Shown here: in pieces, positions 11,405-24,853 of the stretch
How the letters are laid out: each line of letters begins with the position of its first letter
Position numbering within the stretch: position 1 is the stretch's first letter
Origin: Trichostrongylus colubriformis
Lineage: Eukaryota; Nematoda; Chromadorea; Rhabditida; Trichostrongylidae
Reading direction: 5' to 3'
DNA: 64,000 nt
Assembly (NCBI GenBank): GCA_963978905.1
Contig: OZ022259.1
Coordinates: 18,946,068 to 19,010,067, forward strand
Notes under the pieces: generated by a model
What the model was told of the DNA's origin: nothing
The model's input: only the letters and a program-made list of their open reading frames with translations
Database searches by the model: none
Position numbers and translations under genes: made by a program

Positions 11405-13060
11405 CTTTAGGAATTAATGAAAGTCCCCGCTTTGCTGCGACGCTAGATATCATTTTCTTGCCATTCGCCTTTCGAGGCTCCTTATCAGCCCTTATCAGTT
11501 GCTATCACTTCCGTTCCCTCACCATTAATATCACCTCACCACTCCTTATATCACCTTAAAAATTCAGGGTCTCAGCTTTGCGACGACGCGAGGTATGAAT
11601 TTCCCATCATTTCACTTTTCGAGGCTTCTTATCAGCCCTATCAGTTGCTATCACTTCCGTTCCCTCACCATTAATATCCCCTCACCACTCCTTATATCAC
11701 CTTAAAAATTGAGGGTCTCAGCTTTGCGACGACGCGAGGTATGAATTTCCCATCATTTCACTTTTCGAGGCTTCTTATCAGCCCTATCAGTTGCTATCAC
11801 TTCCGTTCCCTCACCATTAATATCCCCTCACCACTCCTTATATCACCTTAAAGGCACATTCCAGGATTATCAGAATATCGCATCTCCTGCCGTGGATGGA
11901 TAGTTCGACCTAAGCCACGTAGGCTGTATCTTTACCGAGGCGTGGGTGTCAGTTCCTGGAGCGTGCAGAGCCAAAGAATCTAGCGCAACAGCTCGGCCCC
12001 GCCCACCCCAGCCGGGGGTCTGCCTTTACTCTTCGACTCTTATTTTTGACATAGGTGGACCAGTTACTAGCCAAGATATTGAAATTGGCAGTAAACCAGT
12101 CTCGTCGTGAAGTAAACCCACTACTGGGTGACCTGACCCCACACTAGGCACCGGAACACTTGCAGCACACCCCCGGCATGGGTGGGCGGGGCCGAGCTGT
12201 TGCGCTAGATTCTTTGGCTCTGCACGCTCCAGGAACTGACACCCACGCCTCGGTAAAGATACAGCCTACGTGACTTAGGTCGAACTATCCATCCACGGCA
12301 GGAGATGCGATATCCTGATAATCCTGGAATGTGCCTTTAAAAATTCAGGGTCTCAGCTTTGCGACGACGCGAGGTATGAATTTCCCATCATTTCACTTTT
12401 CGAGGCTTCTTATCAGCCCTATCAGTTGCTATCACTTCCGTTCCCTCACCATTAATATCCCCTCACCACTCCTTATATCACCTTAAAAATTCAGGGTCTC
12501 AGCTTTGCGGCGACGCGAGGTATGAATTTCCCATCATTTCATTTATCGAGGCTTCTTATCAGCCCTATCAGTTGCTATCACTTCCGCACCCTCACCACTG
12601 ATGTCCGCTTACCACTCCATATATCACTTTAAAAATACAGAATCCTTGCTTTACTGCGACGCTAGATATCACTTTCTCGCCATTCGCCTTTCGAGGCTCT
12701 TATCAGCCCTTATGAGTTGCTCCCACTTCCACCCCTCACCATTGATGTCCCTTTACCACTCCCTATGTATCACCTTAAAAATTCAGGGTCTCATCTTTGC
12801 TGCGACGCGGTACTCACCACTAATGTACCCTTACCACTCCTCATATCACCTTGAAAATTCAGGGTCCCAGCTTTGCGGCGACGCAAGATATGAACTTCCC
12901 ATCATTTCACCTTTCGAGGCCCCCCATCAGCCCTTATCAGTTGCAATCACTTCCGTTCCCTCACCACTGATGTGCCCTTACCACCCCCTACATCACTTCA
13001 AAAATTCGGAGTCCCAGCTCTGCGACGCGAGATATGAATTTCGTGACAGCCGGAGGGACG
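11405..13060 (-). repeat. tandem array, unit about 130-150 bp, about 8-9 copies
   Basis: Recurring words are TCAGGGTCTCAGCTTTGCGA, GACGCGAGGTATGAATTT, CCCATCATTTCACTTTTCGA, CTTATCAGCCCTATCAGTTG and CCCTCACCACTCCTTATATC. The array is interrupted by a TTAA-flanked insertion at 11852-12336. Copies on the left are nearly identical; those toward 13060 have diverged. Confidence 0.9.
11852..12336. mobile_element. TTAA-flanked palindromic MITE (piggyBac-like target)
   Basis: Inserted in a tandem unit that elsewhere reads CACCTTAAAAATTC. Here TTAA is duplicated at 11848-11851 and 12337-12340. The ends are AGGCACATTCCAGGATTATC and its inverse, and the inverted arms are about 165 bp long (AGCGTGCAGAGCCAAAGAAT is shared). 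TTAA duplication is characteristic of piggyBac-type transposition. There is no coding capacity, so it must rely on a transposase made elsewhere. Confidence 0.85.
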
Positions 13061-13114
13061 GACAAAGGGATGATCGGAGGGACGTACAGACAGACGAAGC
13101 GTCTTATATATAGT

Positions 13115-13735
13115 GGGGATTGTTCAAAATCGTTATAAATATTTATCGCCAAATTTCCGTTTCCTTTGTTACACTCTTGCCAGAGTTATGGTTTTTATTG
13201 CGCACTCTGTAAATAATGGGAAGATTATTTTCAATAAGAGATTACATTAGCTCCGATTGATTTTTGTCCGATTTATGTCGGTTTTTTTTTCAACTCTGAT
13301 AAAAGTCCAGCATGATTGCAGTAGTGCTGGACCCCTAAATTCAAATGCCGGATATGACAGTACAGCTGTTAAACCCCGCCCTAGCTCTGTGATTGGTCGG
13401 CTGATTTCTGTGATTGGCTGACTCCACCCTTGGGCGGAGCGAGGGCGGGGTCGCAGTACTACTGGTCCACTGCTGACTTTGCAGAGGTGCTGAAGTGTGC
13501 TGTCAAAAGGCGGTGCTTATAATCGTCGACCAATCACGAGCGAGCTGCTCGTCTCTGATTGGTCAGACACGCCCAACGGCTCTGTTACGGCTAAGGTTAC
13601 TAACGACATGTGCTGCCAAATAAGGAGGATTGTAGCGGGGGCAGGTATGTTGCTGGCGATCGTGGCGGGACCAGTGAGGGTCCTCTAGCGATTTTCACAG
13701 TTCGACGGTAAATTGGCGCGAACAATTAATTTGCT
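13115..13735. other. no gene recognised
   Basis: AT-rich to 13300, then GC-rich with repeated TGATTGGTC/TGATTGGCTGA words (13390-13565). No exon supported. Confidence 0.4.
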
Positions 13736-13950
13736 GTGACGTCACAACTTGCGCGACTACTGCTCAATGCTGTGCGCCGCGGCTCGGCCAGCGATGAAAG
13801 TTGGGTCCCGCCAGGATTTTTACAGAATGTCGTGCACTTTTACAAACTTGTGACGTCACAACTAGCGCGACTACTGCTCTCTGCTGCCCGCCGCGGCTTA
13901 GCCGGCCATTGTTGTGGATTATATTTGGGTCCCGCCAGGATTTGCACTTT
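13736..13950 (+). repeat. tandem duplication, unit about 115 bp
   Basis: TGACGTCACAACTTGCGCGA, CTACTGCTC, CGCCGCGGCT and GGGTCCCGCCAGGATTT occur in order at 13737-13820 and again at 13851-13942. Confidence 0.8.
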
Positions 13951-15569
13951 CATTTTGCCACGTGGCATCGATCGGAATAAGGAGATGAACTTTTCGTTTC
14001 TGTTTTTTTTTTTGAGTGTTTCGCTTTAATTGACCCAAACTGGGTTTTGTTTGTGATTTTCTTGAGTGTTTCGCTTTGATTGACCCAAACTGAACTCGGT
14101 GCTAAGGTAATTGGGGAGGAGGGAGGAGGGAGGGGGGAGGGAATCTACAACACGAAAAAGTGCAATGCTAGTGTTCCTTAGTCGACTAGTCCTTAATGCG
14201 ACCGTTTCAGTCTAGCGTTGCGTGGAAACAAGTTGCAGGTCGCACTGTTTTTTTGACTTCTTTATGTTGCATTCGGCTGTAAGTGTGATATGGTGTTAAT
14301 GTTTTTGAATCTGCTTGATGTGTTTCTTTACTCATGCTACAGGATGTTCTTTATGTGTCGTCATGGACTGTAATTCTGCCTGATATGGTGTTGTTGTTTC
14401 GGATATATGCTTCCTTTACTCATGGTACAGGAAGCATATATGGGTGAGATAATATATAGATGTAAACCTATTATATTGTCGCTACTGAAGTGCTTCGGGT
14501 CAGTGAAACAATATCCTTGTGGAAGAAGGGGTTTGTTGCGTGAAAAGTGGTGGTTCACTCGCCTAGGGTTCGTGTGCCTTCTTCCCCCTCCTAGACTTAG
14601 GCTAGGAGTCACATCTCCTGGCTTGAATAGCTTTATCTATCTTACAGAGGATGGAACAGTTTTTCTTTCAAATCACATGTAAATTCCCTGTGTGTGTGAC
14701 TCGAGAAATTGCTTTCGTGCTAATTTGAAGGGACTCATTTTCGTGTTGTAGTTCCACACTTGGCCCCTCCGCAGTTGATAGTACTTCGTACACTTTGATT
14801 TTGATGCATCCCTTCATCTGAGCAAGCCGCAGTTGATGAATGTGAAGAATCTGGTTTTTTGGTTCTTTTTTTCCTGCTAAGGCCTAGGTAAATATAGCGC
14901 CGACGGCCGAGCAGCGTTCCCCATGCCAACTACATCAAGGCCAGTGATTGTCGTATAAGAATGTCAAATAATACCACTTGAAGCTTTAATGTCGAAAAGT
15001 GATGTTCTTGGTGCAATATAAAAGGGACCTTATGTCATACTTCAGTAATTCAGTAATTTCGCCATCAAAACACATCTGTTCCCTTTTTCGTTGTCGCTTT
15101 TCGGTAGCGAGTTAATCATTCACTTCGCTTATTCTGCACTCGGAAGGGAGAGGTCATGTAGAATCGTCAAGTTCTTAGAAAGCATCTCTCAACCTCTTTC
15201 TTGCTACAAATGGAAATTTGTTGAGGGCAAAGGTCGAAGGGAAACTACATTCCATAACTGCTTTTTTAACAGCGCCTCTCAATGCGAGCCTCAGTCCTTA
15301 GAATCTTTCACTACTGTGAAATGTCCCGTCCACTATGGTGTATGGTGAAGTGAGCACTCTATCTGTCCTTATACGATGCTGTTTAATGTCTGCACCTGCA
15401 CTGGAAGAGTGCAAAAAGTATCAAAATTTTGTTGTGTCCTTGTTGTTTTTTGAGAAATGGCTAAAACCGTCATTTATAAAATCGCTTCGAAAGAATCTAA
15501 TGATCGTTTTGGTTCCCATAAAATATGATGAAACGGACGAATTGATCGCAGCTCTTTATCCGCTCTAAA
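13951..15569. other. no gene recognised
   Basis: T-rich spacer. Short frames such as 15091-15348 show no domain or splice signals that I trust. TGAGTGTTTCGCTTTRATTG followed by ACCCAAACTG is duplicated at about 14013-14042 and 14064-14092. Confidence 0.4.
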
Positions 15570-18500
15570 AGCCATCAACTGGCCATTTTACGTTTAAGTG
15601 CTCGTTTTCAATTACGACATTCCTTTGGTAGTCTGGTACTATCCTCTTTCCTCACCCTTTCATGTTTCCGCAGTGAAAAGTTAAGTTTGTTTTTTCGTGT
15701 TGTACATTTACCCGACACTAATGTTGCACTCTAGAGTCAACTGATTAGGCGTCGGGCTACGGTAGTTGGGGAAGTACGCATCATCCGCTTTAAAAGCTAT
15801 CAACTGCGGCCATGTTAAGTTTAAGGGCTCGTTTTTAATTACGACAGCCCTTTAGTTTGGTACTATACTCTTTCCTCACCATTCAGCTCATGTTATTCGC
15901 GATAAAAAGTTGAGGTTGTTTTTTTGTGTTGCATATTTAGCCGACAGTCCGAATGTTGCTCTCGAGGGTTCTAACATAGTGGGGGGGGGGCACTCATTTT
16001 CGCGCTGTCGCCCTCACCCGAGACCGTTCTGCAGTCATCAGTCAGTATCTATGCTCAAAAGTATATTTCCACCTAAGCCTTATTTTCAGAGGGTAGGGGA
16101 TTCCCTTTGAAGTAAGGCTTAGGCTAATAAAAACCGACATAAATATTGCCGGGCACCGATCACAGTGCATTGCCCCCTCCCCCATTACATAAGCACCCTC
16201 TCCAGGGCCAATTTATCAGGCGTCGGGTTACGGTAGTTGAGGATGTATGCATCATCCGCTCTTATAAGCTGTCAACTGCGGCCATGATACGATACGAAAT
16301 ACTCGTTTTTATTCACGAATGCAATGCTCGTTTTCAAGTGCCACAGCCTTTTTTGGTAGTGTGATACCATCCTTTTTTCTCATCGTTAGCTCATATTGTT
16401 ATCTGCAATCAAAAAGTGATTTTTTCGTGCCGCTCGAAAAGCTGAAAAGCTGTCTACTGTGGCCATGTTATGATACGAAATGCTCGTCTTCAACTGCGAT
16501 AGCCCTTTGTTAGTCTGATACTATCCTTTTTCACAGCGTTACCTCATGCTCTCTGCAATGAAATTAAGGTTTTTTCGGGTTGTAGATTTAGCAAGATTCA
16601 CCCGACAAAACGAATGTTGCACTCTGCAGTCAATTTGTTAGGCGCCGGGTTACGGTAGTTCGGGAAGTATGCATCACTCCCTGAAAGCTTGAAAGCTGTC
16701 AAAGGCGGCCATGTTACGAAATACTTGTTTTGTTTTCAATTGTGAATGCAATGCTCGTTTTCGAGTGCCACAGCCTTTTTTGGATACCATCCTTTTTTCT
16801 CATCTCAAATTGTATCTGCAATCAAAAGGTATAGCTTCGTTTTCTTTTCGTGCGGCTCTAAAAGCTGTCTGCTGTGGCCATGTTATGATACGAAATGCTT
16901 TGTTCTCAACTACGGCAGCCCTAGTCTGATACTATCCTCTTTTCTCATCGTTACCTCATGTTTTTCGCAATGAGGTGGTTTTTTTGTGTTGCAGATTTTG
17001 CTAGATTTACCCGATAGTCCAAATGTTGCACTCTTGGAGTCAATTTATTAGGCGTCGGGTTACGGTAATTGGGGAGGTACGCATCACCCGCTCTAAAAGC
17101 TGTCAGCTGCGGCCATGTTACGAAATACTTGTTTTGAAAAACTTGTTTTCAAAAACGAGTACTAGTTTTCATTGTTTTCGAAAACGAGTACTCGTTTTCA
17201 ATTGCGACAGCTTTTTGGTAGCTGATACTATCCTTTTTTCTCATAGTTACCTCATGTTGTTATCTGCCATCAAAAGGTGAGGTTGTTTTTTCGTTCCGTT
17301 CTGAAAGCCGAAAAGCTGTCTACTGTGGCCGTGATGTTACGTTACGAAATGCTCGTCTTCAATTGCGACAGCCTTTTGGTAGCTGATACTATCCTTTTCA
17401 CAGCGTTACCTCATGTTTCTTGCAATGAAAACATGATGTTGTTTTTTCGTGCTATAGATAGATTTACCCTGTTTTCTTCGCACTGTAGATTTATCCGACG
17501 GTCCGAATGTTACACTCCTACCTAGAGTCAATTTGTTATAGGTAGGCATCCGTTGGGTCACTGTAAATGGGGATGCATGCATCATCCGCTCTAAAAGCTA
17601 TCGATATCAACTGGCCGCATAACGTTTGAGTGTGTGCTCCTTTTCGATCGCGACAGCCCTTTTGGTATTCGGTGATCTGATACTATTCTAATCTTATTAT
17701 CCTCTTTCTCACCGTCGGCTCATGCTATGTACAATGAAAAAATGAGGTTCTTTTTTTCGTGTTGTAGATTTACCCGACAAACCTAATGTAGCACAATTTA
17801 TTATAGGCGCCCGTCAGGTTACGGTAGTTGGGGAAGTATACATCATCCTCTCTGAAAGCTGTCAACTGCGTCCATGTTACGTTTAAATGCTCGCTTTCAA
17901 TAACGACAGCCTAGCCTTTTGGTAGCTGATACTATTCTTTTTTTAATCGTTAGCGTTAGCTCATGTTGTGTTGTTATCTGCAATCAAAAGGTAGGTCGTT
18001 TTTTTTCGTGCGGCTCTGAGAGCTGTCTACTGTGGCCATGTTATGATACGAAATGCTTGTTTTCAATTGCGACAGCCTTTTTTTTTTGATGGTATGATGC
18101 TATACTTTTTCCTCATCGTTAGCTCATGTTTTCTGCAATCAAATAGTGAGGTTGTTTTTTCCGTGCTGTAGATTTGGCTTGATTTACCCGACAGTCCTAT
18201 TGTTGCGCTCGAGGGTTGACTACAGTATCCAAAATGAATCTGTTGATGTTGATGCGGAGGTGCGCATTTTGTGCCGAAATGAGGTAGAAACGTATTCATC
18301 TCTCACATGTAGCGAAATCTCAGACTCCATTCATTCACAGCCATTCGCAGTTTGCAGTTTCTCACATTTGTTTTTGTTAATACATGTACAGCATGCTTCC
18401 CCCAAGCCGCATAAGTGCTAGTGTCTTATCTAGTGTTAGTGTCTTAGTGTCTAAAGAATAGTGTCTGAAGAACTTTTGTCATCTGTTCTGTACTAAGGCC

Positions 18501-18970
18501 GTCACCTACGATACGACTTAGTTTAGTTCTACGACAAAAGTGCTGATTTAGCTGGGGCATTGCACTACGCTCGGTGTCCGGCGCTATTTCTTCTAGGGTA
18601 GGTTTCTGCCTTAAGTCTTAGTTGAAGGAAACTTCAGCTCCCTCTGAATAAGGCTTAGGTAGAAATATACACTTCAGTGTACAGTGGTGATAGTTCGATG
18701 ACATCATATGAGCAACGACAACGTGAGATAGAGTGCCGCTCTCTCAAGTACACTAGCTAGCACCCTAACTTACTCGTGACGATGGAGGTTCGCGTTTTAG
18801 GGTCAATTCAGTGTTATCTGGGCATGTTTGCGCTGTTTAGTTGGTTTCGGTTACTGTAGTCAACCCGCGGGTACGCAATCGCATCCGGCGTCGAGAGTAG
18901 ACAATATCCCTCTGGAGTCAATTTATTAGGCGTCGGGTTACGGTAGTTGGGGGAGTACGCAAATACACAT
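15570..18970 (+). repeat. degenerate tandem array, unit about 260-470 bp, about seven copies
   Basis: Each unit has the same order: GCATCATCCGCTCTAAAAGC, TGTCAACTGCGGCCATGTTA, CGAAATGCTCGTTTTCAATT, GCGACAGCC, TTTTGGTAGCTGATACTATC, CTCATCGTTAGCTCATG, a T-rich run, GTAGATTTACCCGACAGTCC, and TTAGGCGTCGGGTTACGGTA. The last word recurs near 15748, 16218, 16639, 17050, 17810 and 18926. Half-units are also duplicated, so lengths vary. No coding potential. It lies just upstream of the CACTA-like gene and could be its subterminal repeat region or unrelated satellite DNA. Confidence 0.85.
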
Positions 18971-19159
18971 GTGAGCGGGTGTGTTATACTTACGTAATAC
19001 CCTTAGCATTTAGCATTATTCATCATCATTCATCCATTTAATACATGAATTGTATATGTTTACCTACACGTATTGTGTACTCCTACCTAATGCTTATTCA
19101 ATGCGGTGCCTAGCTATAGCTATTCTAAGCTATAGATGTTGTTGTATAGATGTTGTTGG

Positions 19160-19472
19160 GACCAATAGTCGACCTGGAGATAAGGAACGACAAGGCGGCT
19201 GCCGTTGAAGCGCTTCGAAACCTATGGAGTTACCGTCAGTTGGAGGTAGAAGTTGGACAGGAGCAGAAAATTTATCCCCTCATCTCCTCGCATTTGTAGA
19301 CGCTGCACCTCGAAGGTTGTGAACTGACCGACCAGGACTTGGAGAGCATCCGCCCGGGCAACACCCGCGTCAAGTATGTGTGTCTTCGTCACAACCAGTT
19401 GGTCCACCCATGGGTTATCTTAGCAGAGAAGCTTCCAGCTATCACTTACTTGGATTGCAGAGAGAACAGGTG
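19160..19472 (+). pseudogene. leucine-rich-repeat protein fragment with internal stop
   Basis: One frame runs from about 19161 to a donor-like CAG|GTGCTG at 19469, broken only by TAG near 19297. It reads as LRR-type sequence: TLHLEGCELTDQDLESI, VKYVCLRHNQLV and AITYLDCREN, with Leu and Asn at LRR spacing. It may be one exon of a captured or dying gene. No partner exon was found within several hundred bases. Confidence 0.5.
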
Positions 19473-20012
19473 CTGCTCCTTCCTCATACTACCGTTCTCA
19501 GAACCTTTTTTGTCTAAGCGGGTGTTTTTTAGGTTCTTAAAACTGGATCTGCAGTACATGTTGGGATGGCAATGCGCTAACATCGAACAGATGTATCTGA
19601 GCAAGCCCTTGACACAGTACGCATGTTTGAAGGTTATCCCCTCGCGAGCTGTTCGGATAGGGCTAGAGTCCAATTTGTTTAGGTGAGTGGATGCAGTTCG
19701 GGAAGTCTTTCCGAAATGCAGTATCCAGTACTCTCGCACCAAATACCCCTTCGTGACCGCGGACTCGGAGTATGATACCAATCAAGCCTGACTAACTCGC
19801 GTAACAATTCCCTTGGTAGACGGCTCCTTTGTGATTGTTGTTTTCTGGAGAATAAATGCCTAGCCGATTTCTATATCACTTATATCATTCCGGTTTTGTA
19901 GCCGCAAGTACTTCATTTTATCCCACCATTTTAGTTAGTTGTGATGGCGCTAATGTTAAAGAAGTTGATTTAATTGTGACAGAAGAGGGCGTAGGTGTAG
20001 CATCCTCCTATC

Positions 20013-23000
20013 ATGAGCCGCAGACGACTGGTCGAAAGTTCTTCGAGCTCTTGCGACCACACAGAGGAACCCACCGTATCAGAGGAGCCGCCGAGGAAGG
20101 TGCCAAAGCCGTTGAGAAGAAGTCGGTCCTTGAGAATTATGGCTGGTGGGAATGTTGAACATTTTCTCGATGATGGGGTAACTCTCTGTGGCCAGTACTT
20201 TCTATCGTTTGTAGAACCAGTGAGAGACTTGGCTCAACAGCTGGCTGAGCTGAATCCGGGAGAGAACGACGGGGAGGAAGGGGAGGAAAATGACATGCGC
20301 GAAGAAGGCATTGGTGAGCCCGTAGAGGAGGAGTCCGCAGAAGGGATTCGAGGCGAAGTTATTGTCCACCAAAATGACGCAAGGATTTCGTGTTCCCATT
20401 TGTGTGAGTCTCATTCTTTACTCATGTGTGGCTCAGTCTGCTATCATGTCAAGTGTTGCAAACGTTCATTTTCAGCTCATGAACAAAAATTATTGTATGC
20501 TACTATATTTAAATTGCACTTTGGCATTAGCGAAGAAATGGCAAGTTTTTTGGATGATTTTTGCCAGGCCATGACTGATGTGACCCTTCCAGAACCGGTC
20601 AGTTAAGCTTTTCTTCGCTTTTTCGTGTAGGATAGGTTAAGATAGGATAGGATTTAGGATTTACATGTTCGGGAGAAATTAGGAAGCAGTGATGTTTCTG
20701 ATGAATTAGGATAGGATCGTTTAGGATAGGTTAAGATAAGATTTAGGACTCACATATTCTGGAGACACTAGAAAGTAGTGATGTTTCTGATGATTTTATT
20801 GACATAGTAGGCAGTGATTTTTTTTTACACTCAGCCATCTAAGGACACCACTAGGGGTAGTGACGGAGAAGAGGAAGTAAATATGTAGTGTAGACATGTA
20901 AACATGGATGAAATTGAATGAAATCCGAGTTGTGAAATTTCATATATGATTCTTGTGATGATTTCGATTTTCCACAATGCTCTGTGTGCTTTCGGTTTTT
21001 TGATGGTGGTGGTGATGATAGCAACGATGATGATAGGGAAAATAATGGGCCATTAAAATTACCTAGTGGTGTCTTTAGATGGTTTTGTGGTTTTTACATG
21101 CTTTTCTTTTTTACTTTTTTTGCATGCTTTTGTTTTTTTTCTAATTTTTTGCATGCTTTGCTTTTGATGTTGTTTGATGATGTTTGTTCCCCCGTCCCCC
21201 CTCTAACAATAACTAATACAGCACTACACACACATACACAGACGCAAATAATAATCTTAGGGATGTATTTAAGATTGGCAAATCTGTGAAGAAGGCAATG
21301 TATGAGGCGGAAAGGAGATTCGCTCACAGGAAATCATACTACTGCAACCAGTGCAGCTCACGTTTAGGTGGTGCGAAGGCTGTTTGTGAAAATACCTCAT
21401 GCCCGTTGCAAGGGTTTGTCCATTGAAGTGTTTAGTGAAGCCGTAGTTATTATCATGCTTTAGCCAGATTGAGTTTAGAGTTGCTCCAAAGCGGTGCAAA
21501 ATCATGAAGAGAACCACTGTTCACCATCTGGATATTGCGCCGCAGCTGTCGTTGATTCTTGAGAGAGTCCTTCCGAGTATCATAAGCGTTCACAGACAAA
21601 TCCACCATGACCATGGCCATGGCCAAGGGGTAGGCAGTTGCTCCGGACTATATATATACCCTTTTATGCGTATTCCGCCATTAGTTACAGGTAGAACGTG
21701 TCGAGCGAAGTGAGACCCATTCGTTTCCCAAGTACCAGCGGCTCATTGAAATGCGGTCGGATTTTGAGGAACGGAAGATCAACATTTTATTGACTATCAA
21801 TTTTGACGGTGTCAAGTTCAAGAAGCTCTCACGGTGTCATAGTTTCGCTTAAGTCTGGTTGTCTTTCCCCTGTTTATAATAATGCTCACACTAAGGTCCG
21901 AAGCCTGGCCCATATACATCCGTCTCGAAGGGCTACCATTCAAGGAGAAGAATAAGTTCGAGAATATTATCATGGCGGGTATCACATTCACACGGAAACC
22001 TCTCACGGAACAACTTCTGGTAGAAATTTTCTCACGGTCTGTGACTTATGTCTCTGTTGGATGTGCTCGATTGTTATAATGAGGAGCAGCTGTCACCTTT
22101 CAGTCTTCGGCAAGAACTCGTACAGTTGAGGGAGAGTGGAATCCCTGTGGTTAACGAAAACGATGATTGTACGTGGTTATGCACTCCCATACTGGCAAAT
22201 GGTGTCATTGACTTTGGCGTGGGTTTTACAGCTTTGGCAATGACGAAGGAGATCCCTATAGCATTTAGTGTTGCAGGCCTTGAAAACACTGTACGACTTG
22301 CCCCGCTGGCAATCATTGCATGGTTGTCATCTGTGCACTTTCGCGGGTGAAAGGGCTGGTTATCGAATGATTTGGTTTCCCAGGTTCCCTTACCAGGGTG
22401 ACCGTCGCACATTTACTACTTCTTCTTCTTCTTCGTCTCAAGGCATGAGAGGTTAGCTGTGACTGTTCATGTCTTACCTTCAATCCGAGTACTCAACGGA
22501 ACAAACACAAGGTATTTCATGTAGGGCGGACGCAAATGATGGATATCTTGTCGTTGAATAATTGCATACCGGATGCTCTACATGTGATTTCGGAAGGGAT
22601 AACATGTGACCTTTTCAAAGGTGACTCATTTGACTGTTCTTCACTGTTCCCCATGAGAGTGTTAAGCAATTACTTCAGCCATGTTCTCGGTGCACAGCCG
22701 CGTGCCCGTAATGAAGATTCGCTCCCAGTGTCTGCCGAGTTTCCACCACATTATTGCTACCACGCGCAACTACACCTACGCTTCTAAGTTCATTCTTGGG
22801 ATAGAAGATCTCCCTTGTACGACGGGGTCTGAGAAGGATGCTGTAAGTGAAGGATGTTCGAGCATTCTCTAATTTCTTGCTTTACTTTGGCAAATTCTAG
22901 CTGTCCTTCGTCGCATTCCCGCTTGCAGCCGCCCTGAATATTTGTGCAGAGCCGGTAGGTGCCGTCGCGGTGCTGGCATACTGGATTGTGGTGCGGGTTC

Positions 23001-24177
23001 TAGAAAAGAGTGCAGAAATGCTCGTTTCGGATTTCGAAGTGGTGCAAGACTTAGCGAAGTCCATGAAGTTGTTGTGGTACGCCATCGAACCGACTTTGTT
23101 CACGTTGAAAGTCCATGTGAGTGCTGTAGTAGTTTCCAAAAAGGTTGCTTTCAAGTGTACGATGGTGTTACAACAGTTAAATCTGCAGTGCCTCATCGAT
23201 CATGCAATCCTGGAGGACCTTAGTGACGTGGGATCACCATACCATTGGAGTGCCAGTTCTTTCGAATGCATGCATCGACGGTTACAACTTCGCATTACCC
23301 AGTGTACAACGAATGTCGAGGATACTGTCGTTGAGAAGTATGCACAATTCGCAGTCCTTCTATTCGCGACCACATTTTACACCGAAATATCTTCGGTTTC
23401 TAGTTTTCTCCTCTATAAACATATGGTGGACAGGCTGAACAAGGAAACCCAGTTGGTGAGCAATGTATTCATGGACCGCTTGCAAGCAAAAGTCAAAGCA
23501 GGTGAAACATCCAGGTCAGGTTACATGTACTTAGGAAAGACTGGTTGTGGCAATGGTGGTATACTTAACAAATTATTCTGTTAGACGTTCTACGGGCTAT
23601 ATCATGCTTAACGATGGTTGGTACGTGCCGCGATCATATACGATGTCATTCGAGGATCTGCTGATAGAACATCAGCAACATTTCATGCCTAGGCGGCACT
23701 ATACATCATTCAGGTACAGGTAAGAGGTAGATAGGTAGGGGGAATGAAAAGGAAGTTTGAGGCTGTAGGGACTGTTTCAGTTCACGACTGCGTAAAGGAG
23801 ACAAGATGTACTCATCTGCGGTTTACAATAAAAGGGTGATGGATACGACGCAGGACTACGTATATTTGGAAGTGAACGGCAATGCAGTATTCGGACAAGT
23901 CATAGTGTTCGCTTTTGACTCATGGACCAATGAATGCTGTGTACTTCTGCAGGAGATGCGGACCGCCGACCCTTTTGTAGCACTCAGAGAGGCCATAGAA
24001 AGAGGACAGCACCCTGTAGCGCCTCGAGCTCTATTCACTTTGAGCAAAATTAGTCGCTTCAACCGCTTCTTTAAAAAAGTCGTAGCCAGAGAATTTCGAA
24101 TTCATAATGTTTACAATATACTTTCCCCAGCCATAGTAATTGAAACTGGGTCAATCTCTTACGTCTCACGTCTCTAA
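20013..24177 (+). CDS. CACTA/EnSpm-like (tnp2-type) transposase, multi-exon or decayed
   Basis: Separate frames in the right order match the animal tnp2-like transposase family, which cuts and pastes CACTA-type DNA transposons. The acidic Ser-rich N-terminus is 20013-20606. A Cys-pair segment (YYCNQC, CENTSC) lies at 21268-21423. LLTINFDGVKFKK is at about 21784-21823. WPIYIRLEGLPF followed by NKFENIIMAGI is at 21903-21990. A Cys block (GCHLCTFAGER) is near 22336-22350. PDALHVISEGITCDLF lies at 22571-22618. The C-terminal domain (YHWSASSFECMHRRL) is in 22970-23584, and a last segment is at 23806-24177. Removing 21834-21895 as a 62-bp GT-AG intron joins two blocks perfectly in frame, so at least part of the breakage is introns. 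I could not trace every join, so it may be intact or partly decayed. Terminal repeats were not found. Confidence 0.55.
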
Positions 24178-24853
24178 TTCTTATGTCGATGTCTCATAGC
24201 CCTATGTCTTGTTTCTCTAAGTTGTCTCACGTTTCTAAGTTGTCAGCTTTGCATTGACTAACACACTAACACATTGGCGACGGTGCATTCTATCTTCTTC
24301 ATTTTTGGAAGAAATATGGCACCTACTCGGCTCATTTTGATAACGTTCCTACTTGACCATGGGAGAAAGTTCACATTTTCTGATTAGAATACGATCACGA
24401 AGTTGCTGTACAGCTCTCAGAGAATGCTGCATTGCGCTCAATCCCAACCTAACCTACTTGTAACCTATTCGGCGGGGACGATTTTTTCGGGAGCACAAAA
24501 AGGCCTTACTCTTTGCAGTGAACATTGCTCCGTTGCCAAAGTGTTAATCGTTCTTTAAGAATTGCTTAATAACCCTAATACGTGGTGAACTCATGATACC
24601 AATGTATTAATCATGATCGGTCTCAGCCTCATAATCTCACCGTATCCAGATAACCAAGGTCTCTTATGTAAACAATGTATCAGTTGACCTCACAATCTTA
24701 ACCTCCAAAATGGTGCTATCTGTAACCTCTGATAACCTCTGGCCAGTCGAAGGATTAAAGGGATTTAAATGTGTTCAACTTCTTCGAACGGTAGCAGCCC
24801 AGTATCTTTTTTTTGCTCATTTGTAGTTAGTTTTATTCAGTTCAAGGGGCATA
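24178..24853. other. spacer between the two CACTA-region genes
   Basis: No exon supported. It has short degenerate repeats of CTTATGTCTC/GTTTCTAAG words near 24160-24250 and Alu-like AACCTAACCTAC words near 24450; nothing else is seen. Confidence 0.4.

Larger units (their letters stand above)
9453..13114. mobile_element. foldback composite element (same family as 37599-38718)
   Basis: The left side holds three tandem units reading one way (9453-9905). The right side holds many units of the same sequence reading the other way (11405-13060), and the element ends at 13088-13114 in CAGACGAAGCGTCTTATATA followed by TAGT, matching the right end at 38718. The left terminus is not visible and may be lost in the microsatellite. 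Tc1/mariner relics and a TTAA-flanked palindrome lie inside. A non-autonomous Helitron-like or foldback transposon is the best guess; no replication or transposase gene of its own is seen. Confidence 0.6.

Noticed and set aside
15570..18970. CRISPR-like or other spaced-repeat array
   Set aside because: Units are hundreds of bases long, diverged and contiguous, in a eukaryotic genome.
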